Below, one piece after another: positions 25,664-34,747 of a stretch of DNA of 64,000 nt. The notes under the pieces were generated by a model. That model was given only the letters and a program-made list of their open reading frames with translations. It did no database searches and was not told the origin of the DNA. Each line of letters starts with the position of its first letter. Position 1 is the stretch's first letter. The stretch spans positions 1,396,501-1,460,500 of the forward strand of contig NC_018485.1 of assembly GCF_000304315.1 (NCBI RefSeq), read 5' to 3'. The DNA is from Methylocystis sp. SC2. GTDB taxonomy: Bacteria; Pseudomonadota; Alphaproteobacteria; Rhizobiales; Beijerinckiaceae. Made by a program: the position numbers and the translations under genes.

Positions 25664-26623
25664 TTGACTGCGTTCGACCTGCTCGATAGATCCGACCCCA
25701 CCGCTCTTCTGAGCGAGGATAGCGGGCCACCGCCGCGTGTGGCGGTCTTCACCGACAAGCTCGATTGGCATGTGGAGCGCACGCTCCGCGCCTTGCGCAG
25801 GCAGGGCGCGACGCCGGTCGCCGTGCGGCTCTCCGCCTGCAAGATCGAGACGGGCCGCGCCCACGGCCTCATCATCCCCAGATTTCGCGACCTTCCCGAC
25901 CTCGCCATCGTTCGCGCCATCGGCGACGGGTCGCTCGAAGCGATCACCATGCGGCTCGGCGTCCTGCACGCCCTGGAGGCGCTCGGCGTTCCGGTGGTCA
26001 ACAGCGCGCGCGCGATCGAACGCTGCACCGACAAATCCATGGCGAGCTTTCTTCTGGCGCGGGCCGGACTGCCGACGCCGCAGACTTTCGCGGCGCAGAC
26101 TCCCGCGCAGGCGCGCGCCATCGCGCGGCGCGAATGCGCCAAGGGCCCGCTCGTCATGAAGCCCCTGTTCGGGGCGCAGGGCTGGGGCCTGCGCTTGATC
26201 GAATGCGAAGGCGATCTGCCGTCGCTTCAGGACGCGCGCGGCGTGTTCTATCTGCAGCGCTTCGTCGGCCCGGCGCGACCGCCCTTCGAAGACATGCGCA
26301 TTCTCGTCTCGGGCGGCGAAACCATCGCCGCCATGCGCCGGCGCTCGAGCCATTGGATCACCAATGTGCGGCAGGGGGCGAAGCCGCTCGCCGTCGAGCC
26401 GTCAGAACGGGAGACGGAGATCGCGCTCGCCGCCGCAAGCGCGCTCGGCGTCGATTTCGCCGGCGTCGACATCATCCATGACGACCGCGGCGCGCCGCTA
26501 ATTCTTGAAGTCAACAGCATGGCGGGCTGGAGCGGACTGCAGCGGGTGACGCCCTTCTCGATCGCCGACAGAGTCGCCGCCGACGCGCTCGCGCAGCTGA
26601 CGCGCGCGCGACGTCGCGCCTGA
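25664..26623 (+). CDS. RimK-like ATP-grasp protein (methylotroph 'orf5' type)
   Basis: 319 aa. ATP-grasp ligase fold: an N-terminal domain (VAVFTDKLDWHVERTLRALRRQG), then RCTDKSMASFLLARAGLPTPQTF, GPLVMKPLFGAQGWGLRLIE, DMRILVSGGE and the metal-binding end IHDDRGAPLILEVNSMAGWSGLQ. In methylotrophs this gene follows mch and is thought to act in tetrahydromethanopterin synthesis, adding an amino acid side chain; that role is from context. A TTG start at 25664 is used, 15 bases after mch. Confidence 0.88.
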   Translation: MTAFDLLDRSDPTALLSEDSGPPPRVAVFTDKLDWHVERTLRALRRQGATPVAVRLSACKIETGRAHGLIIPRFRDLPDLAIVRAIGDGSLEAITMRLGVLHALEALGVPVVNSARAIERCTDKSMASFLLARAGLPTPQTFAAQTPAQARAIARRECAKGPLVMKPLFGAQGWGLRLIECEGDLPSLQDARGVFYLQRFVGPARPPFEDMRILVSGGETIAAMRRRSSHWITNVRQGAKPLAVEPSERETEIALAAASALGVDFAGVDIIHDDRGAPLILEVNSMAGWSGLQRVTPFSIADRVAADALAQLTRARRRA

Positions 26624-26624
26624 C

Positions 26625-27500
26625 GTGGCGACCTTCGCGGCCGACCCGCAAGCGATCGCCACCGCCTTCGTCGCCGCCTGCGAAGCCGAGCTGCAGGCGC
26701 CCAAGCCCGGCAACGTCCATGTCTTCGCCGACGGCCATGGCATGACCACGGCGGATTTCCTCGCCAGCGCCGAGGCCGCCGCCCCCTTCATCGGCGCGGA
26801 GCGATCGAGCGTCGGCGCCCGCATCGCCGGCGCGATCGAAGCGACGCGGGCGCGCGTCGGGCAGAACACCAATCTCGGCATCGTGCTGCTCTGCGCGCCG
26901 CTGGCGCAAGCCGCGACGACCGCGCAAAGCGCCGATCTCAACCAGGAGACCGGGCGCGTCCTGCAGGCCCTCGACATCGACGACGCCGACGCCGCGTTTC
27001 GCGCCATCGCCCATGCGCGGCCGGCGGGGCTTGGAGATGCGCCGCAGCATGACGTCCATGCGCCGGCGCAAACGACTCTCCTCGAAGCGATGCGCGCCGC
27101 CGCCGGCCGCGACCGCATCGCCTGGCAATACGCCAATGGCTTCGCCGATATTTTCGACCTTGGCCTTGAGACTCTCGCCGAAGCGCGCGCGCGAAGCGCC
27201 GATGCGGCGCTCGGAACGCTCGCCGTCTATGCGGCCTTTCTCGCAGCTTTTCCGGATAGCCATATCGCGCGCAAACATGGAGTCGCCGCCGCCGAGGCGG
27301 TTCGCGGCGAGGCGGCGCTTTTCGAAAAGAGTCTCAAGAACGCCAAAGGCCGCGCGGCGGCGTTCGAACTGGCGTTGGACTTCGATCGCGCGCTGAAACA
27401 GCGTGGGTTGAATCCCGGCACAAGCGCCGATCTGACCGTCGCGGTTCTTTTCGCCGATTATCTTGGGGCCATCTTGGCAAGGCCGCGCAAAAATGGTTGA
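26625..27500 (+). CDS. CitG-like triphosphoribosyl-dephospho-CoA synthase family protein (methylotroph 'orf7' type)
   Basis: 291 aa, GTG start one base after the ATP-grasp stop. Family features: ACEAELQAPKPGNVHVFADGHGMTTADFLASAE, NTNLGIVLLCAPLAQAA, DDADAAFRAIAHARPAGLG and DSHIARKHG. CitG proteins bind ATP and CoA in citrate lyase cofactor synthesis; the methylotroph paralogue is instead placed in tetrahydromethanopterin cofactor synthesis by gene context. Ends with TTGA, overlapping a possible small frame. Confidence 0.88.
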   Translation: MATFAADPQAIATAFVAACEAELQAPKPGNVHVFADGHGMTTADFLASAEAAAPFIGAERSSVGARIAGAIEATRARVGQNTNLGIVLLCAPLAQAATTAQSADLNQETGRVLQALDIDDADAAFRAIAHARPAGLGDAPQHDVHAPAQTTLLEAMRAAAGRDRIAWQYANGFADIFDLGLETLAEARARSADAALGTLAVYAAFLAAFPDSHIARKHGVAAAEAVRGEAALFEKSLKNAKGRAAAFELALDFDRALKQRGLNPGTSADLTVAVLFADYLGAILARPRKNG

Positions 27501-27619
27501 GTCCGCCGCGCGCGGGATGGACTCGCGGCTATCTGACCACCGGTCCGATCGGGCTTTTTTCGCTCGGCGCCGAAGAGGGGATAGAGGCGCTCGGGACCGA
27601 ATGGCGCGCGCGATCATGA
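27497..27619 (+). CDS. Candidate small ORF between the CitG-like gene and fae
   Basis: A 40-aa frame with a TTG start overlapping the previous stop (TTGA). It reads with protein-like composition: [19 protein letters not shown] followed by [11 protein letters not shown]. It ends 20 bases before fae. It might be a coupled small protein, or the remnant C-terminus of a lost gene. Nothing recognised; support is only composition and the coupled geometry. Confidence 0.3.
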   Translation: MSPPRAGWTRGYLTTGPIGLFSLGAEEGIEALGTEWRARS

Positions 27620-27638
27620 GGAATTCTGGGAGGAACAC

Positions 27639-28148
27639 ATGGCTTTAATCAACAAGATGCTGGTCGGCGAGTCGCTGGTCGGCGACGGCAATGAAGTTGC
27701 GCATATCGACCTGATCATGGGTCCGCGCGGCTCGGCGGCCGAGCTCGCCTTCGCCAATGCGCTCGTCAACAACAAGGACGGCTTCACGACGCTGCTCGCG
27801 GTCGTCGCGCCGAACCTGCTCTGCAAGCCCAACACGATCCTGTTCAACAAGGTGACGATCAAGGGCGCCAAGCAGGCGGTGCAGATGTTCGGCCCGGCGC
27901 AGCATGGCGTCGCCAAGGCCGTCGCGGATTCGGTCGCCGAGGGCGTGATCCCGGTCGACGAAGCCGACGACATCTTCATTGCGGTCGGCGTGTTCATTCA
28001 CTGGGACGCTTCGGACGACAAGAAGATCCAGGACTATAATTACACCGCGACGAAGGAAGCCATCGCCCGCGCCGTCAGGGGCGAGCCGAAGGCGTCGGAA
28101 GTCGTCGCCAAGCGCAACGAAGCCAAGCATCCCTTCGCGCCGAACTGA
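27639..28148 (+). CDS. fae: Formaldehyde-activating enzyme
   Basis: 169 aa enzyme catalysing condensation of formaldehyde with H4MPT to methylene-H4MPT, the entry step of formaldehyde oxidation. It begins [24 protein letters not shown], with the catalytic His in the [13 protein letters not shown] motif (residue 22). Other family blocks: [48 protein letters not shown]-like site (GGGAGG) lies upstream. Very highly expressed in methylotrophs. Confidence 0.98.
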   Translation: MALINKMLVGESLVGDGNEVAHIDLIMGPRGSAAELAFANALVNNKDGFTTLLAVVAPNLLCKPNTILFNKVTIKGAKQAVQMFGPAQHGVAKAVADSVAEGVIPVDEADDIFIAVGVFIHWDASDDKKIQDYNYTATKEAIARAVRGEPKASEVVAKRNEAKHPFAPN

Positions 28149-28426
28149 ACCGCTTAGGAACATGCGCAGCGGGGAGCTCGAACGCTCCCCGCCGCCGCGC
28201 TCGCAGCCGGCCGAGGCCGCCGCTCGAGCGGCCAAGCGTCGACGCTGCAAGACGATGACGCCGGCAGAGTTCTGACGCCGGCAGAGTTCTAAAGTCTGGC
28301 GCGCGGGGGCGGCAGCCAGCAGAAATTTCGTCTTCCCCGAGGGAGGGCGCAACCAGCAATAGGGGCATTCCGCGCGCGCAAAGTCAGACGCCGCAGGGAC
28401 GCGAACGCACCGGAAGGGATGGGATC
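28149..28426. other. fae1-fae2 spacer with hairpin and 17-nt tandem duplication
   Basis: A 9-bp perfect stem (28169-28177 with 28184-28192) follows fae1 but has no T run, so it may stabilise or attenuate the mRNA. At 28256-28272 and 28273-28289 a 17-base unit (TGACGCCGGCAGAGTTC) is repeated exactly in tandem. No gene is seen. Confidence 0.7.
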
Positions 28427-28996
28427 ATGGCTTCGTTCTTTGAGAAAATACTGGGCGCGCTCTTTCCGAAGCCGTCGTCCGGCTTCACGTCGAGCAGCGC
28501 CAAGACCAGCGTCGGCGAATCGCTCGTCGGCGACGGCAATGAGGTCGCGCATATCGACCTGATCATGGGTCCGCGCGGCTCGGCCGCCGAGAAGGCCTTC
28601 GCCAACGGCCTCGTCAACAACAAGGACGGCTTCACGACGCTTCTCGCCGTCATCGCGCCAAACCTGTTGGTGAAGCCCTATACGATGATGTTCAACAAGG
28701 TGACCATCAAGAACGCCAAGCAGGCCGTTCAGATGTTCGGCCCGGCGCAGTATGGCGTCGCCAAGGCGGTCGCCGACAGCGTCGCCGAGGGCGTCATTCC
28801 GATGAGCCAGGCTGACGACCTCTTCATCTGCGTCGGCGTGTTCATCCACTGGGAAGCCAACGACGATCAGAAGATTCAGGACTTCAATTACTCTGCGACG
28901 AAGGAAGCCATCGCCCGCGCGATGAAAGGCGATCCGAGCGCGCGCAGCGTGTTGTCGGCCCGCGTCACCGCGAAACATCCTTTCGCCGCCAACTGA
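28427..28996 (+). CDS. Formaldehyde-activating enzyme paralogue (Fae2-like)
   Basis: 189 aa, about 75-80% similar by eye to the upstream Fae and with the same catalytic segment ([16 protein letters not shown]). It differs by a 30-residue N-terminal extension ([19 protein letters not shown]) and several core changes, e.g. [19 protein letters not shown] and [14 protein letters not shown]. The ATG at 28427 is in a coding region that extends cleanly. Followed by its own terminator. Likely a recent duplicate with specialised role. Confidence 0.93.
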   Translation: MASFFEKILGALFPKPSSGFTSSSAKTSVGESLVGDGNEVAHIDLIMGPRGSAAEKAFANGLVNNKDGFTTLLAVIAPNLLVKPYTMMFNKVTIKNAKQAVQMFGPAQYGVAKAVADSVAEGVIPMSQADDLFICVGVFIHWEANDDQKIQDFNYSATKEAIARAMKGDPSARSVLSARVTAKHPFAAN

Positions 28997-29016
28997 GCTT
29001 TGGCGGTTCGCTTTCC

Positions 29017-29043
29017 AAGGGAGCCTCAGGGCTCCCTTTTTTT
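29017..29043 (+). terminator. Rho-independent terminator after the second fae
   Basis: Nine-bp stem (29017-29025 with 29030-29038) with a 4-base loop and a T run through 29043. It overlaps the 3' end of the convergent HisA-like gene. Confidence 0.93.
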
Positions 29044-29733
29044 GTGCTCGGACGCGAAGCGGTCGAGGTCGGCGCGCGTCAGAGCGCCGTCATGCAGCGC
29101 CGTCGCGACCAGCGCGCCGGCGGCGCCGATCGCCTGAAGCCGTTCAAGATCGTCCGCGTCGCGAACGCCGCCGGCCGCAAACACCCGCCGATCGCCGGCG
29201 CGCTCGATGATTTGCGAAACGCGCGCAACATCGGGACCCGCGCCGACGCCGACGCGCGTCAGCGTCATGACGATGACCTGGCGCGGCCACTGCTTGGTAC
29301 ATTCGTGCAGCGCATCCGGACCCAAAAAAACCTCGTCGCGAAAATCGAGCGAGAGAACGATATTGGGATCGTGCTGCGCAGCCTGCAGGAAGGCGCTGTC
29401 GTGCAAGGATTCGCTGCCGATCACGCAATCAATGCGCGCCGCGCCGCGCCAGTCGCAGGACGCGGCGCCGGCGTCGACCATAAAGCGAAGCGATGGAAAT
29501 CGCTCCGTCAGCGCGCCGATCTCACGGCTATTATCGCCGCTTCCCTCGATCGCGTCGAGATCGGCGATATAGATTCTCTCGAATGGATGAAGCGTCAGAA
29601 AGCCGGCGACGACATCGACCGGCGCGCTCGTCGCCGCAAGCGGCGATGCGATCGGCCTATAGCTGTCGCGGGCGCCGGCGCGGGCGCGCATGACCACGCC
29701 GCTGCGAATATCGATGACGGGGATGATCTGCAT
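29026..29733 (-). CDS. HisA/HisF-family TIM-barrel protein of the H4MPT gene cluster
   Basis: 235 aa beta/alpha barrel: MQIIPVIDIRSGVVMRARAG, ERIYIADLDAIEGSGDN, RIDCVIGSESLHD and a phosphate-binding end FAAGGVRDADDLERLQAIGAAGALVATALHDG. It resembles HisA but is the divergent paralogue found with methanopterin-linked C1 genes, where it is thought to act in cofactor synthesis. Function from context only; histidine synthesis is less likely because no his genes are near. Confidence 0.82.
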   Translation of the reverse strand: MQIIPVIDIRSGVVMRARAGARDSYRPIASPLAATSAPVDVVAGFLTLHPFERIYIADLDAIEGSGDNSREIGALTERFPSLRFMVDAGAASCDWRGAARIDCVIGSESLHDSAFLQAAQHDPNIVLSLDFRDEVFLGPDALHECTKQWPRQVIVMTLTRVGVGAGPDVARVSQIIERAGDRRVFAAGGVRDADDLERLQAIGAAGALVATALHDGALTRADLDRFASEHKKREP

Positions 29734-29778
29734 GAGGCATTATAGCGCGTCGCGATCCTGCGACGTCCGGCAAACCTC

Positions 29779-30387
29779 ATGATTCATCGCAGCCTGCTTC
29801 TCACGCTTTTTTTGCTCGTGTTCGTCGACGCTGCGACGGCGCAGCAAAGCCAGCCGGATTGGCCGTGCCGACAGGTGCGCGTGCCCGAACTCGCGGTCGG
29901 CGGCGTCTGGGCCGGTCCGCCGCTCGACGACGCCGTGACGCATTGGCGCGACGATGCGACAATCGCCGATCTCGTCACGCGCCTCGCGCAGCGACGCACG
30001 CCGATGGATGAAGCTGAGCAGCTTATTGCGCAATTCGCCAAATCTTCCGGCGACAAGCGCAAGGAGCGCCTGACGACGCTGTTCGCCGGCGTCTATGAGC
30101 GCATGAATGACGAGCGGCGCGACCTGGTCAACGGCCTTGATCGTTTTGGACGGCGCCTGAAAGCGATGGCGGAGACGACGCGCAAGGAGACGCAGACGCT
30201 GCGCGAACTGCAGGATCAAAAGCCGCCGGACCCCGAAGCGATCAAAAAGGCGAGCGAAGCCGTGCAGTGGCGGCTGCGGGTGTTCGAGGAGCAACGGCGC
30301 ATGGTCGGCTATGTGTGCGAAAGCCCGGCGTTGATCGAGCAGCGTTTCGGCGCGCTGGCGCGGGCGATCCAGCAGGCGATGGAGTAA
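29779..30387 (+). CDS. Exported helical protein, unknown
   Basis: 202 aa with a signal peptide (SLLLTLFLLVFVDAATAQQ), a short domain containing PDWPCRQVRVPELAVGGVWAG, then a mostly helical remainder (ERMNDERRDLVNGLDRFGRRLKAM, ALQWRLRVFEEQRRMVGYVCESP region). Two Cys. I do not recognise a family. It is divergent from the HisA-like gene, 45 bases apart. Confidence 0.65.
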   Translation: MIHRSLLLTLFLLVFVDAATAQQSQPDWPCRQVRVPELAVGGVWAGPPLDDAVTHWRDDATIADLVTRLAQRRTPMDEAEQLIAQFAKSSGDKRKERLTTLFAGVYERMNDERRDLVNGLDRFGRRLKAMAETTRKETQTLRELQDQKPPDPEAIKKASEAVQWRLRVFEEQRRMVGYVCESPALIEQRFGALARAIQQAME

Positions 30388-30400
30388 TATGGATCCCGCC

Positions 30401-30527
30401 GATCCACTTGCTTGGATCTTGTCGTTCCCGGCAGGCCGAAGGCCTGACCGGGAATCCAGAGCCGACCCAGGAACGCTGGTATTGCTTTGGATTCCCGATC
30501 GCGCGCGTTGCGCGCGTCGGGAATGAC
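30401..30527 (+). repeat. Dispersed palindromic repeat family A, most complete copy
   Basis: Starts GATCCACTTGCTTGGATCTTGTC, then TTCCCGGCAGGCCGAAGGCC, TGACCGGGAATCC, and ends ATTCCCGATCGCGCGCGTTG with CGCGCGTCGGGAATGAC. It contains three palindromic units and is shared in part by 7953-8066, 16278-16393 and the IS-split copy at 43277-43301 plus 44681-44776. It lies between two convergent genes. Confidence 0.9.
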
Positions 30528-30549
30528 GCCGCCACCGAATTAAGGCGCC

Positions 30550-31119
30550 CTACTCGCGCGGCTCAGGCTGGCGCTCCTCGAGCGGATGGCCGGCCTGCTC
30601 CCAAGCGTCGGCGCCGGGCGGATACCACAGCACATGCGTATAGCCGAGGGTGAGCGCGCGTTTCGCCGCGTTCCAGGACGCCCAGCAATTGGTGCGGCAA
30701 TAGAAGACGAGCGGCTTCGATTTGTCGCCGCCGCTCGCGCGCGCCACGCCCTGCTCGAAATAGCGCGCCATCGGCTCGGAGAGTTCGCCAAACCCGGTGT
30801 CGGGAAGCCACACGCTGCCGGGAATGTCGAAGCGCTTCGGATCCCGCCACACTGCGTTCTTCGGCAGGCCTTCCGGCTTTGGCGGCCGCGACAAGGCGTC
30901 GATGAAAACCGCCTTCTTGCCGCTCCACAGTTCAAACGCCTGCGGCGTGTCGAGCACGGTCGCGCCCTTGAGCGTCGCCGGCGTCGGCGCGTGATAATTG
31001 TCCAGCCGGTAGCCTTCCGGCTCCGGCGGCGCTTGGGCGAAAGCCGGCGCGGCGCAAAGCGCGACCGCCGCACAAAGCGCGAGAACGCCGCGATTAAAAT
31101 GTTTCGACAGACTCATCAC
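30550..31119 (-). CDS. PQQ-dependent catabolism-associated CXXCW-motif rhodanese-like protein
   Basis: 189 aa. Signal peptide (HFNRGVLALCAAVALCAAPAFAQ), then a rhodanese-like domain in which the Cys loop reads LVFYCRTNCWASWNAAKRA, the signature of the CXXCW family that accompanies quinoprotein dehydrogenases. It ends HVLWYPPGADAWEQAGHPLEERQPEP. It overlaps the xoxJ stop by 4 bases and is the last gene of the xoxFGJ operon. Confidence 0.9.
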   Translation of the reverse strand: MMSLSKHFNRGVLALCAAVALCAAPAFAQAPPEPEGYRLDNYHAPTPATLKGATVLDTPQAFELWSGKKAVFIDALSRPPKPEGLPKNAVWRDPKRFDIPGSVWLPDTGFGELSEPMARYFEQGVARASGGDKSKPLVFYCRTNCWASWNAAKRALTLGYTHVLWYPPGADAWEQAGHPLEERQPEPRE

Positions 31120-32018
31120 GGAACCGTGATTGCATGTCCCGCCTCATCGAGCAACGGGACTCCATAATCGCGAAGAATGCGCTCCAGCTCGATCTTGTTC
31201 TGGGCGATCAGCGTATTGAGTTCGCGCTTCCAGTTCTGATCGGAATGACGAACCCCGAAGCCGATGCGGAAGGCCATGCGGGCGCCGGGCGTCTCCGGCA
31301 GCGGCGTCACATTCAGCTTCACGTTCGATTGTTTGGCGTAATAGCCGGCGATCGGCCCCCACAGCAGCGCGACGTCGATGTCTCCCATTTCGAGATCATG
31401 CGTCATCGCCGCGCCGGAAGATTCGACGCGCGTATCGACCATCAGCGCATAGGGCTTCACCGACGCCATCAGGCCATTCATCGCCAGCACATTGCCGGGC
31501 GGCGTGTTGGCGACGAGGCCGATGCGATGCGGCTTTTCCTTCAGTCGAGGATCGTCGAGCGTCTTGAGGCCGTCGAGCGCCGAGCCGGCGCGGGTCACGA
31601 TGGCGTAGGTCGTCCGGTAATAGGGATTGGTGGTCTGCACCAGGTCATTGCCCTGCGGCATGCCGAGGATGACGTCGCAAAGATGCGCGTTCAGCGTATT
31701 GCGCACAAAGCCGGTGGCGCCCGGATAATAGGTGTAGGCGAGATCCTTGCCGAGCTTCTTGGCGAGGAATTCGGCGATTCTGTTCTCGAAGCCTTCGCCC
31801 TTGTCGTTTGAAAAGGGCAGATTGTTCGGATCGGCGCACACGCGCAGCGTCTTGGGATCGACGAGTTCGATCGACCCCTGATTGTCGTCGCCCTTGGCGC
31901 CGAAGTCGGGCCCCATATGCTGCGCCGAGGCGGGGGCCGCCACAGAGAGGATCGCGGCGGCCCAGCCCGTCGAGAGCAGCGCGGAAAAACCGCGCCGGCT
32001 GATGTCAAAGCGGATCAT
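31116..32018 (-). CDS. xoxJ: XoxJ-like substrate-binding protein associated with methanol dehydrogenase
   Basis: 300 aa periplasmic protein with a signal peptide (RRGFSALLSTGWAAAILSVAAPASAQ). Family 3 solute-binding fold: TLRVCADPNNLPFSNDKGEGFENRIAEFLAKKLGKDLAYTYYPG and LRDPRLKE-type segments. XoxJ/MxaJ proteins are found with XoxF/MxaF and are thought to help assemble or activate the dehydrogenase; lanthanide loading is suspected but not shown. Sits between xoxG (18 bases upstream) and the CXXCW gene (ATGA overlap). Confidence 0.93.
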   Translation of the reverse strand: MIRFDISRRGFSALLSTGWAAAILSVAAPASAQHMGPDFGAKGDDNQGSIELVDPKTLRVCADPNNLPFSNDKGEGFENRIAEFLAKKLGKDLAYTYYPGATGFVRNTLNAHLCDVILGMPQGNDLVQTTNPYYRTTYAIVTRAGSALDGLKTLDDPRLKEKPHRIGLVANTPPGNVLAMNGLMASVKPYALMVDTRVESSGAAMTHDLEMGDIDVALLWGPIAGYYAKQSNVKLNVTPLPETPGARMAFRIGFGVRHSDQNWKRELNTLIAQNKIELERILRDYGVPLLDEAGHAITVP

Positions 32019-32036
32019 GCGATCGTATCGACGCTC

Positions 32037-32546
32037 TTATTTCTGGCTCATGCACTCGGTCTCGGCCTTGGCGAAGGCTTCCGGGCGATCTTCCTTCTTC
32101 CCCGGACGGCCGGGCTCGATGGCGCCGGTCGAGAGCGCGCGCAGATAGACATAAAGATCGTCGATGTAGCAGGAGGCGTTCTTGTTATCGGCGAAGGCCG
32201 GCATGACGCTATTGCCGTTCTGGCGGCCGCCGATGACGATGCCGGCGAACTCCGCATAGTCGAACCGCTTCACCGAATCCTTGAGCGCCGGCGCATAAGT
32301 CGAGCCGCCGCCATTGGGGCCGTGGCAGACGTGGCATTCGGCGTGATAGCGGCGATAGCCGGAGAAGGTGTACCAGTCCACCTTGCCGTCGGGGCCGACG
32401 TTGTAAGTGGGATCGCCTTTGGCGTCGAAATATTTGCCGTCGACCGACTTGACGGCCTTGGGGTCTCCCGGCGCCTCGGCCATTGCGGAGCTTCCCACGC
32501 ACATGATGACGCCCAGAGCTAACGCTCCGGCCAGCGACGATCTCAT
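32037..32546 (-). CDS. xoxG: XoxG cytochrome c, electron acceptor of XoxF
   Basis: 169 aa exported cytochrome c. Signal peptide (MRSSLAGALALGVIMCVGSSAMA), heme motif CHVCHGPNGGG (Cys81, Cys84, His85) and a candidate Met ligand in NGNSVMPAFADNK. The start at 32546 follows a GGAGAGAGG site. It takes electrons from the PQQ of methanol dehydrogenase. A strong hairpin separates it from xoxF. Confidence 0.94.
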   Translation of the reverse strand: MRSSLAGALALGVIMCVGSSAMAEAPGDPKAVKSVDGKYFDAKGDPTYNVGPDGKVDWYTFSGYRRYHAECHVCHGPNGGGSTYAPALKDSVKRFDYAEFAGIVIGGRQNGNSVMPAFADNKNASCYIDDLYVYLRALSTGAIEPGRPGKKEDRPEAFAKAETECMSQK

Positions 32547-32588
32547 TACCTCTCTCCTTGGTCTCTTCCCACACAATGTAAACGCCGA

Positions 32589-32620
32589 CGCTCGGCGGCA
32601 CCTTGACGGTGCGCCGAGCG
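32589..32620 (-). promoter_or_regulatory. Hairpin in the xoxF-xoxG spacer
   Basis: About 13 bp of near-perfect stem (32589-32602 with 32608-32620, one bulged base) with a 5-base loop, and no long T run on the transcribed strand. It could be a partial terminator or an mRNA-stabilising structure that keeps xoxF more abundant than xoxG. Confidence 0.65.
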
Positions 32621-32647
32621 CCGGCCTTTGGTTGCTTCGCGTCTCGC

Positions 32648-34456
32648 TTAGTTCGGCAGAGCGAAGACAGTCAGCACGCCGCCAAGAGCCGTATAATTGG
32701 CCAGCGACGCATAGTTGCCCACGGCGCCGAGTCCCTCGTTGCTCTTCGAGAGGCCAGCCGCCAAGCCGATGCCGGCCCAGCCGCCAACGCCCGAGAGCAC
32801 CGCGACATACTGCTTGCCGCCGGACTCATAGGTGGTGACGTTGCCGATGATTCCCGACGGAGTCTTGTACTTATAGAGCTCCTTGCCGGTCTTGGTGTCG
32901 ACGGCCTTCAGATAGCCCTCGAGCGTGCCGTAGAAGGTGACGCCGCCGTCCGTCGACGTCGCGCCGCCCCAGACCGAGAACTGCTCCTTGTTGGACCAGA
33001 CGATCTTGCCGACCTTGGCGTCCCAGGCGATGAAGTTGCCGGTGTGGGTCTCGCCCTTGTCCTTGCCCGCGGGGAACATTTCCAGCGTCGCGCCGACGTA
33101 GGGCTGGCCCGCCGTGTAGCTCACGCGGAACGGCTCATAGTCCATGCAGACGTGGTTGGTCGGAACCAGGAACAGTCCCGTCGTCGCGTCATAGCTCGCC
33201 GGCTGCTGGTCCTTGGAGCCAAGCGCCGCCGGGCAGACATATTGCGTGTTGACGTCTTCGCCGTTCTGCTCCGTCGAATATTTCGCCACGCCGAGCGGAC
33301 GGCCATAGGTCTTGGACGACTTGTCCATGTCGACCTTGCTCGCCCAGTTCACCGCCGGATCGAATTTCTCGGCGACAAGCAGTTCGCCGGTGGCGCGGTC
33401 AAGCGTATAGGCGAAGCCGTTGCGGTCGAAGTGAACGAGAGTCTTGCGCTTCTGGCCGCCCATGTCCTGGTCGGCGAGAATCATCTCGTTGATGCCGTCA
33501 TAGTCCCACTCGTCGTGGGGCGTCATCTGGTAAACCCACTTCACCTTGCCGGTGTCGAGGTCGCGCGCCCAGATGGTCATCGACCAGCGGTTGTCGCCCG
33601 GACGCTGCTTGGGGTTCCAGGTCGAGGGATTGCCCGAGCCGTAGTAGACGAGATTGAGGTCCGGATCATAGCTGTACCAGCCCCAGGTGGTGCCGCCGCC
33701 GATCTTCCACTGATCGCCTTCCCAGGTCGTGATCCCTGAGTCCTTCTCGACCGGCTTGCCGAGATGGGTGGTCTTGCCCGGCTCGATCAGCGTGTCGGCG
33801 TCGGGGCCCATCGAATAGCCGCGCCACACCTGCTGGCCGGTCTTCACGTCATAGGCCGTGATGTGGCCGCGCACGCCGAATTCGCCGCCGGCGATGCCCA
33901 CGAACACCTTGTCCTTGAAGACATGCGGGGCCGCGGTCGAGGTCTGGCCCTTGGAGGGATCGCCGTTCTTGACCGACCAAAGCAGCTTGCCGGTCTTGGC
34001 GTCGAGCGCGACGAGCGTGGTGTCCGCCTGCGCCAGGAAAATCTTGCCGTCGCCATAGGCGAGGCCGCGGTTCACCGTGTCGCAGCACATCACCGGCACG
34101 ACCGACGGATCTTGCTTGGGCTCATACTTCCAGAGGATCTTGTGGTCCGGGTCCTTCAGGTCGAGCGCATAAACATTGTTGGGGAACGGCGTATGCAGAT
34201 ACATGACGTCGCCGATGACGAGCGGCGCGCCTTCATGGCCGCGCAGAACGCCGGTGGAGAACTGCCACGCCGGCGCGAGCTTGCCGACGTTCTCGGTGGT
34301 GATCTGCTTAAGAGCGGAATGGCGCAGGTTGGCGTAATCGCCCGTCGGCATCACCCACTGCTTGGGATCCTTCTGCAGGGTCTGCAAATCGTCAGCCTTC
34401 GCCGCGCCGGCGAGCGCGAGTACGGCCACCGAAGTCGACAACAACAGTTTATGCAT
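32648..34456 (-). CDS. xoxF: Lanthanide-dependent methanol dehydrogenase XoxF
   Basis: 602 aa periplasmic PQQ enzyme oxidising methanol (and often formaldehyde). Signal peptide [21 protein letters not shown]. The vicinal disulfide Cys124-Cys125 is in [12 protein letters not shown]. The catalytic Asp318 is followed two residues later by Asp320 in [10 protein letters not shown]; the second Asp is the lanthanide signature, where calcium MxaF enzymes carry Ala. W-motif propeller repeats ([29 protein letters not shown]) are present. The start at 34456 follows a clear GGAGGAAAAG. First gene of xoxF-G-J-CXXCW. Confidence 0.98.
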   Translation of the reverse strand: MHKLLLSTSVAVLALAGAAKADDLQTLQKDPKQWVMPTGDYANLRHSALKQITTENVGKLAPAWQFSTGVLRGHEGAPLVIGDVMYLHTPFPNNVYALDLKDPDHKILWKYEPKQDPSVVPVMCCDTVNRGLAYGDGKIFLAQADTTLVALDAKTGKLLWSVKNGDPSKGQTSTAAPHVFKDKVFVGIAGGEFGVRGHITAYDVKTGQQVWRGYSMGPDADTLIEPGKTTHLGKPVEKDSGITTWEGDQWKIGGGTTWGWYSYDPDLNLVYYGSGNPSTWNPKQRPGDNRWSMTIWARDLDTGKVKWVYQMTPHDEWDYDGINEMILADQDMGGQKRKTLVHFDRNGFAYTLDRATGELLVAEKFDPAVNWASKVDMDKSSKTYGRPLGVAKYSTEQNGEDVNTQYVCPAALGSKDQQPASYDATTGLFLVPTNHVCMDYEPFRVSYTAGQPYVGATLEMFPAGKDKGETHTGNFIAWDAKVGKIVWSNKEQFSVWGGATSTDGGVTFYGTLEGYLKAVDTKTGKELYKYKTPSGIIGNVTTYESGGKQYVAVLSGVGGWAGIGLAAGLSKSNEGLGAVGNYASLANYTALGGVLTVFALPN

Positions 34457-34747
34457 GAGCTTTTCCTCCTGACGACGCCCGGCGCGCATTTTTATGCGCC
34501 GCCGCCGACGTCGTGCCTCCTAGGCGCCTCGACATTGGGAAGGCGATTTCCGTTTATGTCTCATGCCGGCAGGACAAAACGTCCACCAGCGGCGAGAAGC
34601 TCCCGGTTCCCGTCCGGAAGACATCTTTTAACTCGGAAACGGCGGGATAATATGTCGCTAGCGGTTGAATCGCAATCGCAAAAAACAAAGGCGCGGCCGT
34701 GCGATGCAGCGCATCGGCTATCCGGCGAAACCGCTAAGGCGAACAAC
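34457..34747. promoter_or_regulatory. Divergent promoter region of xoxF and the zinc hydrolase gene
   Basis: A 291-base spacer with no convincing gene. It should contain the promoters for xoxFGJ (minus strand) and the hydrolase at 34748 (plus strand). I could not define a box with confidence. Confidence 0.4.

Noticed and set aside
33764..34747. Long upstream extension of the metallohydrolase frame through xoxF
   Set aside because: Lies antisense to xoxF; the real start at 34748 has a signal peptide.
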